Of a stretch of DNA of 64,000 nt, positions 34,329 to 44,001 are shown piece by piece. The stretch lies in the NCBI GenBank assembly GCA_018268895.1, contig JAFDVP010000001.1, positions 868,001 to 932,000 of the forward strand. Reading direction: 5' to 3'. The stretch is from Acidobacteriota bacterium. GTDB lineage: Bacteria; Acidobacteriota; Terriglobia; Terriglobales; Acidobacteriaceae. The translations under genes and the position numbers were made by a program. Numbering within the stretch: position 1 is the stretch's first letter; the number at the start of each line of letters is the position of its first letter. The notes under the pieces are model-generated. The model saw nothing but the letters and a program-made list of their open reading frames with translations, made no database searches and was not told the DNA's origin.

Positions 34329-35063
34329 ATGAAGGCTATGGGTCTCGGTAGTTTCGCAGGCATGGAACGTGTATCCAGTTCAATTGGAACGTCAAGCGCA
34401 AAGGCCACGTTGTACAGACGGTTATTGGGCGGGTTGTTGCTGGCGGCTCTGTCGGTTTCCTGCGGCACAGATGCAGGTGCGCAAGCGAAGCCAAAGATCC
34501 CGGGGAACGATTGGATCGAGCTCTTCAACGGCACCGATCTGACCGGATGGACAAAGGTGGGCGAAGAGAGCTGGACTGTTGAAGACGGCCTGTTACATGG
34601 ACGGGGACTGACGAAAGCATACGGCTACCTCCAGACGGACAAAGACTACAAGGACTTTCAACTGTCGCTGCGCTTCAAGTGCGTGGGCGATGGCAACAGC
34701 GGCGTGTTCTTTCACACGGGGTTCAAACCAGGGACAGTGGACGCAAACCAGGGCATGCAGTTTGAGATTGACTGCTCGATGATGCACCACACCGGTGGCG
34801 TGTATGCCGAAGACGGGCGAGGGTGGGTTGTGTGGCCTTCTCCTGAGAATGAAGGAGTGGTTCGCAAGGGCGAGTGGAACGATTACCTGGTCGAGGTCGT
34901 CGGCAACCGCTATCGCTCGCGCTTAAATGGCGTCCCGATGGTGGATTTCACGGATCCGAAGCCCGGCGCTCCTGATGGCAAGATTGCACTGCAGCTTCAC
35001 GCGGGGGGCGCTGGAAATATGCAGTTCAAGGACATCTGGATCCGCGATCTTTCCAAGCGCTAA
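34329..35063 (+). CDS. DUF1080 / 3-keto-disaccharide hydrolase family protein
   Basis: About 244 residues. Hydrophobic export segment then a concanavalin-like sandwich with family marks WIELFNGTDLTGWTKVG, GNSGVFFHTGF and QLHAGGAGNMQFKDIWIRD. This Pfam family is named for 3-keto-disaccharide hydrolases, which cleave 3-keto glycosides. Several starts are possible (ATG 34329, 34338, 34362); none has a decisive ribosome site. A Cys in LSVSCGTD could be a lipid-attachment site but the box is not typical. Function fits the neighbours. Confidence 0.8.
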   Translation: MKAMGLGSFAGMERVSSSIGTSSAKATLYRRLLGGLLLAALSVSCGTDAGAQAKPKIPGNDWIELFNGTDLTGWTKVGEESWTVEDGLLHGRGLTKAYGYLQTDKDYKDFQLSLRFKCVGDGNSGVFFHTGFKPGTVDANQGMQFEIDCSMMHHTGGVYAEDGRGWVVWPSPENEGVVRKGEWNDYLVEVVGNRYRSRLNGVPMVDFTDPKPGAPDGKIALQLHAGGAGNMQFKDIWIRDLSKR

Positions 35064-35100
35064 GACCGCGGGCCGTCGCTCGCAGAACTGAGAAATACAG

Positions 35101-37323
35101 ATGGACAGGGTGAAGAGTTCAGCGAGACGGCGGTTCCTGGTTTTGCTAGGCTTCTGCGTGGCTTGCGCTACAGCGGTCACCAGCGCTGTAGCGCAAGCGC
35201 GACCCGATGCTGCGCACAGCACGTGGCGCGAATATGGAGGCGCCGCCGATGGCGCGCAGTACTCGTCGCTGCGTCAGATTGATCGACGCAATGTCAGCAA
35301 GCTGGAACGCGTTTGGACGTTTTCGACGGGCGATGAGCGTGGGTATTCCTTCAATCCGCTGGTGATTGGCCGGACGATGTATGTGCTCGCGCACAATAAC
35401 TCCGTGGTCGCGCTGGATGCGGCTACGGGGAAAGAACTTTGGTCTCATCCACTCCATGCAAAGAGTTTGTTGATTACGAATCGCGGACTCAATTATTGGG
35501 AGAGCAAAGACGGCCGTGATCGCCGATTGATTCTGTCCGTGGATAACGCGTTACGGGAGTTGAACGCGGAGACGGGACAGCCGATCGAGAGTTTCGGAAC
35601 CAATGGCGCCGTCGATCTACGCGACGGGCTTGGCCGCGATCCGAAGAGTTTGACGCTCGTGCAGTCGTATAACCCGGGGCGCATCTTTGGCGATCTACTC
35701 ATTCTCGGTTCGGCGACCAATGAAGAGTATGCGTCCGGACCAGGCGACATTCGCGCTTACAACGTGCTGACCGGCAAACTGACGTGGAGCTTCCATACGG
35801 TTCCCCATCCGGGTGAAGCAGGTTATGAGACGTGGCCGAAGGATGCGTGGAAGACCGTGGGCGGAGCTAATGCGTGGAGCGGCATGGCCCTCGACGAAAA
35901 GCGCGGGATCGTTTTTGTGCCTACTGCCAGCCCAAAGTACAACTTCTACGGAGCAGACCGCAAAGGCAGCAATCTATATGGGGACAGCCTGCTGGCGTTG
36001 AATGCGCGCACCGGAAAACTTATCTGGTACTACCAGATGGTGCATCACGATATATGGGACTACGACAACGCCACGACTCCCATGCTGCTTACGGTCCGTC
36101 ATAACGGCCGCAAGGTGGATGTGGTAGCACAAGCCAGCAAGGTCGGTTTTGTATGGGTCTTCGAGCGCGAGACGGGCAAGCCGTTGTGGCCGATCGAAGA
36201 GCGTCCAGTGCAGAAGTCCGACATGCCGGGTGAAGAGACGTGGCCCACGCAGCCATTCCCGACAAAGCCCGCGCCATTTGCACGCCAGTCCTTCACGGTG
36301 AAGGACCTCAGTCCATTTCTGGAGCCGGAGGAGCGGGAAGCGATAACGAAACAGATGCTGGCGGCGCGCAACGGCGGCCTGTTTACGCCTCCTTCGACGG
36401 TCGATACGGTTGAGATGCCAGGGAACAACGGTGGCGCGAACTTTGGCGGTGCGGCCATTGATCCCGATCGGGGATACTTCTATGTTGTCTCAAAAGATCT
36501 ACCCTCGATGTTGAAGCTGACGCTGGCGACGGAGCCATCGAAGTCGGGACCGCCCGAGGCTCGTGGACGCGCACTATTTGAAGCGAATTGCAGCTTGTGT
36601 CACGGCAGTGACCGTAAAGGAAAACCCCCGGCGATTCCATCGCTCGCAGATGTCTTCGATAGAGCGGGGGATGAAGATATTGCAAAGGTCATCCACTATG
36701 GCAAGGGTGTGATGCCGGCGTTTGCCAGGCTAGGGGATACGGATGTGGCATCGGTGCTGGCTTACCTGAAACACCCTGAGCGCGCTCCTGCATCGACTGC
36801 AACCTCGACAACGCCGGCGAACACTGCCGCGATCGATCCAGTCACGGCACATTACCGCAGCGGCTTTGGGTTTATGTTCGCGCAGAGCGGCCTACCGGTG
36901 ATTGCGCCACCCTGGACAACGTTTACTGCTTACGATCTGAACACGGGAGATATCCGCTGGCAGGTCCCTTTAGGTGAAGTTCCTGAGCTGGCCGCTCAGG
37001 GACACAAGGACACGGGTTCTCACTTTCCGAAGACCAATCCGGTTGTTACGGCAGGCGGATTAATTTTTGCGGGAAGTCGCGACCGCAAGGTTCGCGCGCT
37101 GGATTCGAGTACAGGCAAGGTGCTGTGGGAAGCCGAGCTGGATGCAGCGATTGAAGGCATGCCTGCGATCTATGAAGTCAATGGACGCGAGTATGTTGTC
37201 TTTTGCGCGGCAGCGCGATCGACGACGCATACACATGCCGTGCCGGGGCATCCTGCTTCTCAGGACCCGATCCACGGCGCGTATGTTGCCTTCGCTTTAC
37301 CGGAGTCCGCAGATAGGCACTGA
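35101..37323 (+). CDS. Quinohemoprotein dehydrogenase (PQQ propeller with internal cytochrome c domain)
   Basis: A 740-residue periplasmic enzyme. Propeller W-motifs (GKELWSHPL, GKLTWSFHT, GKLIWYYQM, GKVLWEAEL) flank an internal c-type heme domain with C497-SL-C-H501. Insertion within the propeller order, not C-terminal, is seen: propeller strands resume after the heme domain (YDLNTGDIRWQVPLG). Electrons from the PQQ site can thus pass to the bound heme. Follows the DUF1080 gene by 37 bases. Likely oxidises a carbohydrate before hydrolysis or uptake; substrate unknown. Confidence 0.86.
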   Translation: MDRVKSSARRRFLVLLGFCVACATAVTSAVAQARPDAAHSTWREYGGAADGAQYSSLRQIDRRNVSKLERVWTFSTGDERGYSFNPLVIGRTMYVLAHNNSVVALDAATGKELWSHPLHAKSLLITNRGLNYWESKDGRDRRLILSVDNALRELNAETGQPIESFGTNGAVDLRDGLGRDPKSLTLVQSYNPGRIFGDLLILGSATNEEYASGPGDIRAYNVLTGKLTWSFHTVPHPGEAGYETWPKDAWKTVGGANAWSGMALDEKRGIVFVPTASPKYNFYGADRKGSNLYGDSLLALNARTGKLIWYYQMVHHDIWDYDNATTPMLLTVRHNGRKVDVVAQASKVGFVWVFERETGKPLWPIEERPVQKSDMPGEETWPTQPFPTKPAPFARQSFTVKDLSPFLEPEEREAITKQMLAARNGGLFTPPSTVDTVEMPGNNGGANFGGAAIDPDRGYFYVVSKDLPSMLKLTLATEPSKSGPPEARGRALFEANCSLCHGSDRKGKPPAIPSLADVFDRAGDEDIAKVIHYGKGVMPAFARLGDTDVASVLAYLKHPERAPASTATSTTPANTAAIDPVTAHYRSGFGFMFAQSGLPVIAPPWTTFTAYDLNTGDIRWQVPLGEVPELAAQGHKDTGSHFPKTNPVVTAGGLIFAGSRDRKVRALDSSTGKVLWEAELDAAIEGMPAIYEVNGREYVVFCAAARSTTHTHAVPGHPASQDPIHGAYVAFALPESADRH

Positions 37324-37672
37324 GCCGGATGACCCCGGAAAGAAACGCGACCTCCGACTCAGATCGTTCAGCTACTGAAAAGATACAGTCCGTCGAGAGC
37401 CGGATCTGATCGGCATCAGAAACTTGACGCTTCGGGGGATGATTAATATCATCCTCGTATCAAAAGTTTCAAACACTTTCCGAGAAGATATTTCTGTCGC
37501 AGCCTTCATTTGCTTCGGTTGAGATGAGTGTCTGTATGAGCTAGTCCGGGCCTTATGGATGCGAGTGAAAACTGAACTTTTCTCTAGATCGCTGCCTCTA
37601 GTTTGAAAAAAAACAAGAATAAATGCACTCTCCGGTCGCTTGAAGTCTGTTTTCAAATTCAAGGAGGTCCAT
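37324..37672. other. Promoter region of the TonB receptor gene
   Basis: About 350 bases with no gene. It contains the inverted repeat GGATGAT-TAAT-ATCATCC at 37437-37454 and a very strong aaggaggt before the receptor start. No clear terminator for the upstream gene. Confidence 0.5.
37437..37454. promoter_or_regulatory. 18-bp inverted repeat upstream of the TonB receptor
   Basis: GGATGAT, TAAT, ATCATCC, with perfect 7-base arms, 219 bases before the receptor start. Likely operator; the regulator is not identified, although a GntR-type gene lies 5.6 kb downstream. Confidence 0.45.
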
Positions 37673-40600
37673 ATGCGTTGCATTTCGAGCTTGAGGAGTA
37701 TCTGCGCAAAGCAAGTTGTACGGCATGCAGTTTACGGCCTGATATTTTCGATAGCGGTTATAGGCGGTAACTCTGCATTGGCGCAGAATACAACTGCCGA
37801 CGTGGTTGGCACAGTGACGGACAGCACCGGCGCTGTCATTCCCGGCGCGACGGTCGAGCTGACGAATGTCAATACGCAGGAGAAGCGCGTTATTACTTCT
37901 GGAGCGAGTGGTGAATATGTCTTTACGCTTTTGAAGCCAAGCCCCTATTCGTTGACAGTGACAGCCCCTGGATTCAAGGTATTCAAGATCAGCTCGTTCG
38001 CACTGGCGGCAGGTGACCGTTCCCGTCAGGATGCACGTATGGATATCGGCGGCACGGGAGAAGTTGTGACGGTCGATGCCGCGCCACCCGCTCTGCATAC
38101 CGATAGCGCCGCGCTTATTACAACAGTCACCGAGAAAGCGACGCAGGAGTTGCCGCTCAACGGACGTAACTTCATCAACCTTGTGCAAGTAACGCCGGGC
38201 GCGACAGAAGGACTCAACAACGGCCTCGCCAGCGGCAATCGACCTGATGATCGCAGGCAGACCTCATCTGTCTCTATGAACGGCCAGGCCGATATGATGA
38301 ATAATCAAACGATTGATGGTATCGATAACAATGAGCGCGTTATCGGTTCTATCGGCGTTCGCCCCTCGGTCGACGCGATCCAGGAAGTCAGCGTCCAGGC
38401 GAACGTGTTCACGGCTGAGGTGGGCCGTGCCGCAGGCGCCATTGTTAACGTAATTACAAAGTCCGGCACAAACAGCTTCCACGGTTCCGTCTACGAGTTC
38501 TTTCGCAACGACAAGCTGAATGCCAATCCATATAAATTTGGCGCGAATATTCCTAAGCCTAAGTATCGCCAGAATCAGTTTGGAGGCAGTCTTGGCGGTC
38601 CGATCGTAAAGGACAAGACCTTCTTCTTTGCAGACTACGAAGGTTTGAACATCGTTAAAAATCAGAATCCGACGATCACCACTGTACCTACGCAGGCGGA
38701 CCGCAATCTGCTTACCACGATTCCGGCTGCACAGATCGACAAGATCGGTCTTCAGTATTTCAACCTTTACCCGTTGCCAACAAATGGCAATCCTTCCGGT
38801 AACTATGTGGGGGCACGCGGAGATTCGCAGTTCAACAAGACCGCTGACGGCCGCCTGGATCATCGCTTCAGCAATGGGGACCTGGCTTACCTTCGATATA
38901 CCTACAACTCGGTCGACACGAAGATTGGCACGCTCTTTCCGGCAGTGAATACTTCTGCCGCAGGCATCGTCGAACCGGGTGGCAATTTAGGCAGCTATCC
39001 TGGGCCCGCAGTTACTCGTGCACACCAGGCACACTTGAACTACATTCATACTTTTACGCCCAGATTGCTGCTGGAGCTGAAGGCTGGTTACACTCTGCTG
39101 GACAACTCGCAGTTGCCCCTGAACTACGGCAACGCCATCAACACGAAGTTCGGTCAGCCGAATATTAACACAAGCACGCGCAGCAATGAACTGTCCGCCA
39201 TTACTGTGAACCAGGGAACATCATCAACACTGGGAAACCGTCCTCCGATCATCTATCACGAGAATACGTGGCAGTATGAGGGTGCACTTAACTACATCCG
39301 TGGCAAACAGACGATCAAGATCGGAGCTGGTGTCATCCGCCGCCAGGATTCGACGACGCAGACAGATACTGCAAACGGCAACTGGAGCTTTACTACTTAT
39401 GCCGCACTGCTGACTGGCGACTACCTGAGCGGCGGCAGAAATTCGATTCTTTATACTCCGCGTAACCGCACCTGGGAGCCGCATGGCTTCATACAGGACG
39501 ACTATCATGTGGCGTCGAACCTGACGCTCAATCTGGGTATTCGTTACGATCTATTCACGCCGTACACCGAGACACAGAATATCCTGTCCAACTTTGATAT
39601 TAATCTTGGGCGAATTGTGATTGCAGGTCAGGACGGCGTCAATGGCTATGGCAACGTGCGCGCAGATTACAGTAACGTTGCGCCTCGTTTTGGCTTTGCG
39701 TATACGCCGTTTGCGAAGACGGTTGTTCGCGGCGGTTTTGGATTGAGCTTTGTGCCGGAAAACACTACATCGGGTTCGGCGCTGGTCAATCAGCCGTTTA
39801 CGGCTACATGGGGGGCGTACACGCCCGCACAGGCAGTTGCGCAGGCTACTACGATCGGACTGCCGAACCCTACGCAGTATGCAAAGTTTGCGGGTGGCCT
39901 GCCGACTCCAGCACCTAATAGCGCGACGAACCCATCAGGTAGCATTACTGCAGCGCTCGACACCAATTTTCGTTCCACGTACATCGAGCAGTTCAACCTG
40001 ACGGCGGAACGAGAATTCTCCGGTTTCGTGGGGTCGCTCTCTTATGTAGGTGAGCTCGGCCGCCACAATGCTTATTATCTGTCGGACTACAACACCATAC
40101 CTGTTGCGCTGGGTGCGAAATCTTTTCTTGTTCCGGGAGATACGACGACACCTTCACCTGCAACCGCTACAGACTTCAATACCCGCCGCCGGTTCAACGG
40201 CACCGTACCCTTTGTCACCTCTATTCCGTTGTATCGCAGTACAGGATCGAGCAGCTATCATGCCATGCAGGCGGTCCTGAAACGTCGCTTCAGCAAAGGG
40301 TTGGACCTGCAATTGGGCTACACCTTCGCCCGCCTGCTGGATAATGCTGAATCCATCAGCAACAACGGCGGCAATGGGTTTGGTTCATCCGCTGATCTGA
40401 TTCCAATCATCGAATATGGCAACGGCAACCTGGATATTCGTCATCGCGTGACGGCAACGTTCAACTACGCGCTGCCTTTCGGTGAAAGTGCACGTGGTTT
40501 CAAATCGGTCCTGATCAAGGGATGGCAGGCCAACGGCCTGGTGGTGTGGAACACGGGTATGCCGTTCTCCGTTACCAACGTCACGAACCGTACCGGAACC

Positions 40601-41032
40601 CGTCCGACCGCGGGCAACAGCGATCGTGCGAACATGATTGGCAATGGCAAGGTAAGTCATCCGTCGATCAGCCGGTGGTTCGATATCAATGACTTCGTCT
40701 TCCAGCCTGCTGGAACGGTTAGCAATCAGCGTCGCAATCAACTTTACGGTCCTGGATTGCAGCGCGTAGACCTGTCGCTGTTCAAGAACTTTGATATCTA
40801 TGAAAGGCTGAAGCTTGAGTTCCGCACGGAAGCATTCAACGTGTTGAACACGACTCAGTTTGTCAACCCGAGCTCATCGCTCAACATTGTTGCCTGCAGC
40901 GCAACGGCACCTTGTACTGGCAACTATCCGGTTGCTGGCTTCCAGCCTGTTTCCACCTTCGGAACAATCACATCGACGGCCAACGCATACAACCCGCGTC
41001 TGATCCAGTTTGCGGCTAGATTGAAGTTTTAA
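37673..41032 (+). CDS. Oar-like TonB-dependent outer-membrane receptor
   Basis: An 1119-residue outer-membrane protein with a signal peptide, an N-terminal carboxypeptidase-regulatory-like domain (about 38-120, VVGTVTDSTGAVIPGATVEL), a plug (VQANVFTAEVGRAAG, TKSGTNSFHGSVYEFF) and a long barrel ending in Phe (QFAARLKF). Acidobacteria use many such receptors to take up oligosaccharides. ATG 37673 follows aaggaggt. A strong terminator follows. Context suggests the substrate is the glycoside or its oxidised product handled by the neighbouring genes. Confidence 0.93.
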   Translation: MRCISSLRSICAKQVVRHAVYGLIFSIAVIGGNSALAQNTTADVVGTVTDSTGAVIPGATVELTNVNTQEKRVITSGASGEYVFTLLKPSPYSLTVTAPGFKVFKISSFALAAGDRSRQDARMDIGGTGEVVTVDAAPPALHTDSAALITTVTEKATQELPLNGRNFINLVQVTPGATEGLNNGLASGNRPDDRRQTSSVSMNGQADMMNNQTIDGIDNNERVIGSIGVRPSVDAIQEVSVQANVFTAEVGRAAGAIVNVITKSGTNSFHGSVYEFFRNDKLNANPYKFGANIPKPKYRQNQFGGSLGGPIVKDKTFFFADYEGLNIVKNQNPTITTVPTQADRNLLTTIPAAQIDKIGLQYFNLYPLPTNGNPSGNYVGARGDSQFNKTADGRLDHRFSNGDLAYLRYTYNSVDTKIGTLFPAVNTSAAGIVEPGGNLGSYPGPAVTRAHQAHLNYIHTFTPRLLLELKAGYTLLDNSQLPLNYGNAINTKFGQPNINTSTRSNELSAITVNQGTSSTLGNRPPIIYHENTWQYEGALNYIRGKQTIKIGAGVIRRQDSTTQTDTANGNWSFTTYAALLTGDYLSGGRNSILYTPRNRTWEPHGFIQDDYHVASNLTLNLGIRYDLFTPYTETQNILSNFDINLGRIVIAGQDGVNGYGNVRADYSNVAPRFGFAYTPFAKTVVRGGFGLSFVPENTTSGSALVNQPFTATWGAYTPAQAVAQATTIGLPNPTQYAKFAGGLPTPAPNSATNPSGSITAALDTNFRSTYIEQFNLTAEREFSGFVGSLSYVGELGRHNAYYLSDYNTIPVALGAKSFLVPGDTTTPSPATATDFNTRRRFNGTVPFVTSIPLYRSTGSSSYHAMQAVLKRRFSKGLDLQLGYTFARLLDNAESISNNGGNGFGSSADLIPIIEYGNGNLDIRHRVTATFNYALPFGESARGFKSVLIKGWQANGLVVWNTGMPFSVTNVTNRTGTRPTAGNSDRANMIGNGKVSHPSISRWFDINDFVFQPAGTVSNQRRNQLYGPGLQRVDLSLFKNFDIYERLKLEFRTEAFNVLNTTQFVNPSSSLNIVACSATAPCTGNYPVAGFQPVSTFGTITSTANAYNPRLIQFAARLKF

Positions 41033-41044
41033 CTTTTGCACAAC

Positions 41045-41070
41045 GAAGCGGCTCCTTTGGGAGCCGCTTC
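41045..41070 (+). terminator. Rho-independent terminator after the TonB receptor
   Basis: GAAGCGGCTCC and GGAGCCGCTTC with a four-base loop, followed by ATTGTTT. Confidence 0.88.
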
Positions 41071-41153
41071 ATTGTTTAATCTAACAAGGACGTTGTCACC
41101 GTCTTGCCCTCGTTCCGTTCCGTGATTAATTTTTGCGTAGAGAGATGTGTTTG

Positions 41154-42137
41154 ATGAAAGTTGGGCTTCTTGGTTATGGATTCATGGGTGGCGCACATCT
41201 GGCGGCACTACAGCGTATTGATGGAGTGGAAGTAACGGCGGTTTCTTCGCGCGTTCGTCCTTCCGCTGATGGACCCGCGCGCGGCAACATGGACCTGAAG
41301 AGCGGACCTCTACCGGAGACGGTCGCCTGGCATTCAGACTGGCGATCAATCGTCTCCGATCCCGCGATCGATGCTGTCGATATATGCCTTCCGACCGACA
41401 TGCACCGGGAAGTTGCGCTGGCAGCGTTTGCCGCGGGTAAGCATGTGCTTTGCGAAAAGCCGATGGCCCTGACCACTGCAGATTGCGCCGAGATGCAGGC
41501 TGCGGCAAAGGCATGTGGGCGCGTCTTCATGGTGGGGCAGGTTGTCCGTTTTATGTGGCCTTACCGTTATGCTGCGAAGTTCATCGAAGAAGCAGGCCGC
41601 GACAAGGTTGTGCGATGTGTGCTGAGGCGCAGCACAGGGTATCCGCAATGGGGAGGCTGGCTGACAGACGTGAAGCGGAGCGGCGGTGCGATCATGGACC
41701 TGCTGAGCCACGATCTGGATCAAGTTATCCATCTCTTCGGGAGACCACAATCTTTTCATGCGAACAGTGTGGGGCCAGTGGACACGATGCGCGGTGTTTT
41801 GAAATATAACGATGGACTCATCGTTGAAGTGGAAGGCGGGTGGGTGACACCTGAAGCTCCATTCTCAGCGGGCTTCGAGATACAGACGGAGGGCGAGTTG
41901 CTGATGTTTCACGAGAACGCGCTCGCCCGTAAACAGGGTGAGGGCGAGGCCGTTTCCGTAGAGGTGCCGGACCACGACCCTTATTTCGACGAGGTTGCGT
42001 ATTTTATCGACTGCTGTCGGCAAAACGCGGTACCGGCATTATGCCCGCCCCAGGAATCGATGCAGGCTGTTGAACTCTCACTGCAACTCATGGCATCTCG
42101 CGATGCTGGTGGAAAGGAACTTACATGGAAAGCGTAA
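41154..42137 (+). CDS. Gfo/Idh/MocA family oxidoreductase
   Basis: A 327-residue NAD(P)-dependent sugar oxidoreductase. Rossmann GLLGYGFMGGAHLAA, and the family EKP motif in HVLCEKPMALT, are present, followed by the C-terminal alpha/beta domain (SGGAIMDLLSHDLDQ). ATG 41154 begins at the first beta strand as usual; upstream starts would add seven residues. It overlaps the following gene. In the 3-keto glycoside logic this enzyme would make or remove a keto group on a sugar. Confidence 0.88.
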   Translation: MKVGLLGYGFMGGAHLAALQRIDGVEVTAVSSRVRPSADGPARGNMDLKSGPLPETVAWHSDWRSIVSDPAIDAVDICLPTDMHREVALAAFAAGKHVLCEKPMALTTADCAEMQAAAKACGRVFMVGQVVRFMWPYRYAAKFIEEAGRDKVVRCVLRRSTGYPQWGGWLTDVKRSGGAIMDLLSHDLDQVIHLFGRPQSFHANSVGPVDTMRGVLKYNDGLIVEVEGGWVTPEAPFSAGFEIQTEGELLMFHENALARKQGEGEAVSVEVPDHDPYFDEVAYFIDCCRQNAVPALCPPQESMQAVELSLQLMASRDAGGKELTWKA

Positions 42138-42961
42138 AGCCACTTGAGATTGGCCTTGTTGTTTGGGCGGAGGGGACCGCCGAAGAGACGTTGAAGTATG
42201 TCTCCGGCTTTGGCTTGCGGTCAATGCAGCTTGGCGTTCCGCCTGCGTTGAACTGCGCATCTGCGATTCGGGATTGGAAAGAAGCCTTGTCTTCATCTCC
42301 CATTGCGGTCACAAGCGCTGTTTGTTCGTATGAAGGAGAAGACTATACCGATCTGGCAACTGTCCATGAGTCGGTAGGGTTTACTACGGCACAGTATCGC
42401 GCAGAACGAATCGCACGCACAAAAGAAGTGGCATGGTTTGCACACGAACTTGGAGTTGGGGCAGTCTCTTGCCATATCGGCTTTATTCCCGCGAAGCGTT
42501 CAGAGCCGCTTCACGCGGAGCTGGTTACTTTGACACAGGAGATATGCGCAGATCTGGCAGCAAGCGGACAAAACTTTGTGCTGGAGACTGGGCAGGAATC
42601 GGCAGAGGTCCTGCTCGGTTTTCTAGCGGATGTGGGCAAGGAAAATCTGAAGGTCAATTTCGATCCGGCGAATATGGTTCTCTATGGCTCGGGCGATCCG
42701 CTGAAGGCGCTCACGCTTTTGCAGGCCCACGTATCGTCGGTGCACTGTAAGGATGGCCGCTCTCCAGTTCCTGGGGGTAGTGGGCTGGGTAAGGAATGCG
42801 CATTGGGTGACGGAGAGGTAGATTTCCCCGGTTTTCTGCGGATATTGAAGAGCTTCAACTATTCCGGCGCGCTGACGATCGAGCGGGAGGAACAGGACCG
42901 TGCGCGGAGAACCGCAGATATCGGAACTGCAGTCGCCAGGCTCCGGCAGTGGACGGCATAG
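42125..42961 (+). CDS. Sugar phosphate isomerase/epimerase (AP endonuclease 2-like TIM barrel)
   Basis: A 278-residue cytoplasmic protein. TIM barrel with VSCHIGFIP, FVLETGQES, VNFDPANMV, VHCKDG and ALTIERE at the strand ends, which are the metal and substrate sites in this family. It overlaps the oxidoreductase gene by 13 bases, so the two work together. Probably interconverts keto sugars or their phosphates. Confidence 0.86.
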   Translation: MESVKPLEIGLVVWAEGTAEETLKYVSGFGLRSMQLGVPPALNCASAIRDWKEALSSSPIAVTSAVCSYEGEDYTDLATVHESVGFTTAQYRAERIARTKEVAWFAHELGVGAVSCHIGFIPAKRSEPLHAELVTLTQEICADLAASGQNFVLETGQESAEVLLGFLADVGKENLKVNFDPANMVLYGSGDPLKALTLLQAHVSSVHCKDGRSPVPGGSGLGKECALGDGEVDFPGFLRILKSFNYSGALTIEREEQDRARRTADIGTAVARLRQWTA

Positions 42962-43062
42962 TTGGCCCTGGAAAGCTCGCGGATGGCGCAGGGTAAGGTC
43001 ATCCTTCTCTAGTGAGTCTTTTGTTATAGATAGGTTTGTCAAGCGCGATATACTCGTTTGCG

Positions 43063-43833
43063 ATGCCACGACGATCCAGTACACATCATCCAGGGGCCAA
43101 GCAGTCGATACGCATGAAAGCGTATCAGCTGATACAGCACAAGATTGCCACGGGAGAGCTGCGAGCCGGGACCTTAATCTCAGAGCTGGCGATCTCGAAG
43201 GAACTGGGCAGTAGCCGCACGCCGGTTCGAGAAGCGGCGGGACAGTTGCTTGCCGAGGGGCTTTTAGACCTTGGGTCAGGTGGCGGTATTGTTGTAACGC
43301 AGTTGACTCGGCAGGGCATCATCGATCTTTATGAGCTGCGAGAGGCGCTGGAGGTCTTTGCCGTGGGCCGGGCTGCGCGTGAAGGGGTGCGGCCGGCAGA
43401 CAGGAAGCGGCTGGAGAGCCTGCTGGATGAGACCCAGATACTGATCAAGGAACTGAAAGAGTCCGGCAAGCCTGAATTGAATTCAGAGCAGATGAAGCGC
43501 TTTGCTGTCTCGGACCTTGGGTTCCATGCACTGTTGATTCGCCTGGCTGCGAATGCGCGCATCTTGAAAGTCGTGAATGATACGCGTTTGATGATCCGCA
43601 TCTTTGCTATTCGGCGTAGCGGGCATAAGAGGGAAGAGCTGGAGCGGATTTACAAGCATCATCGCGCGATCCTGCAAGCTGTGGTCGATTGCGATACCGA
43701 GGGCGCTCGCAAGCTGCTCGCCGAGCACATCCAGGCCAGCGGGCGGGAGAGGCTCGAAGAATTCGATCTTTGGGAACGCGAAAACCATCTGGCGAACATT
43801 GACATGGGGAGTTCGTTCAGTTTCAACGGCTGA
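43063..43833 (+). CDS. GntR/FadR-type transcription regulator
   Basis: About 256 residues. N-terminal winged helix (LISELAISKELGSSRTPVRE and LLAEGLLDL) and a FadR-type FCD effector domain with metal ligands of type SDLGFH, KHHRAIL and LAEHIQAS. Many FCD regulators respond to hexuronates or other acid sugars. I choose ATG 43063; shorter starts are possible. Lies between the oxidoreductase-epimerase pair and the symporter operon and is the only regulator in the sugar block. Confidence 0.87.
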   Translation: MPRRSSTHHPGAKQSIRMKAYQLIQHKIATGELRAGTLISELAISKELGSSRTPVREAAGQLLAEGLLDLGSGGGIVVTQLTRQGIIDLYELREALEVFAVGRAAREGVRPADRKRLESLLDETQILIKELKESGKPELNSEQMKRFAVSDLGFHALLIRLAANARILKVVNDTRLMIRIFAIRRSGHKREELERIYKHHRAILQAVVDCDTEGARKLLAEHIQASGRERLEEFDLWERENHLANIDMGSSFSFNG

Positions 43834-43951
43834 CCGGCTCTATTTGAATGCTCGATAGCTCAACAGATTCGTTCTCATATAGCTAGCTACGGATTGTTGT
43901 ACTCCTATATATTTCTATCCAAGAAATAAATAGACATTTTCAATGCCGACT

Positions 43952-43963
43952 CGAAACGTTTCG
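43952..43963. promoter_or_regulatory. CGAAACGTTTCG palindrome upstream of the symporter
   Basis: A perfect 12-base palindrome with a central CG, the form of LacI-family operators, 38 bases before the symporter start. No LacI-family gene is in the window. Confidence 0.5.
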
Positions 43964-44001
43964 CGAATTGGGAAATAAATACGGATAGACAGGAAGGGTG
44001 A

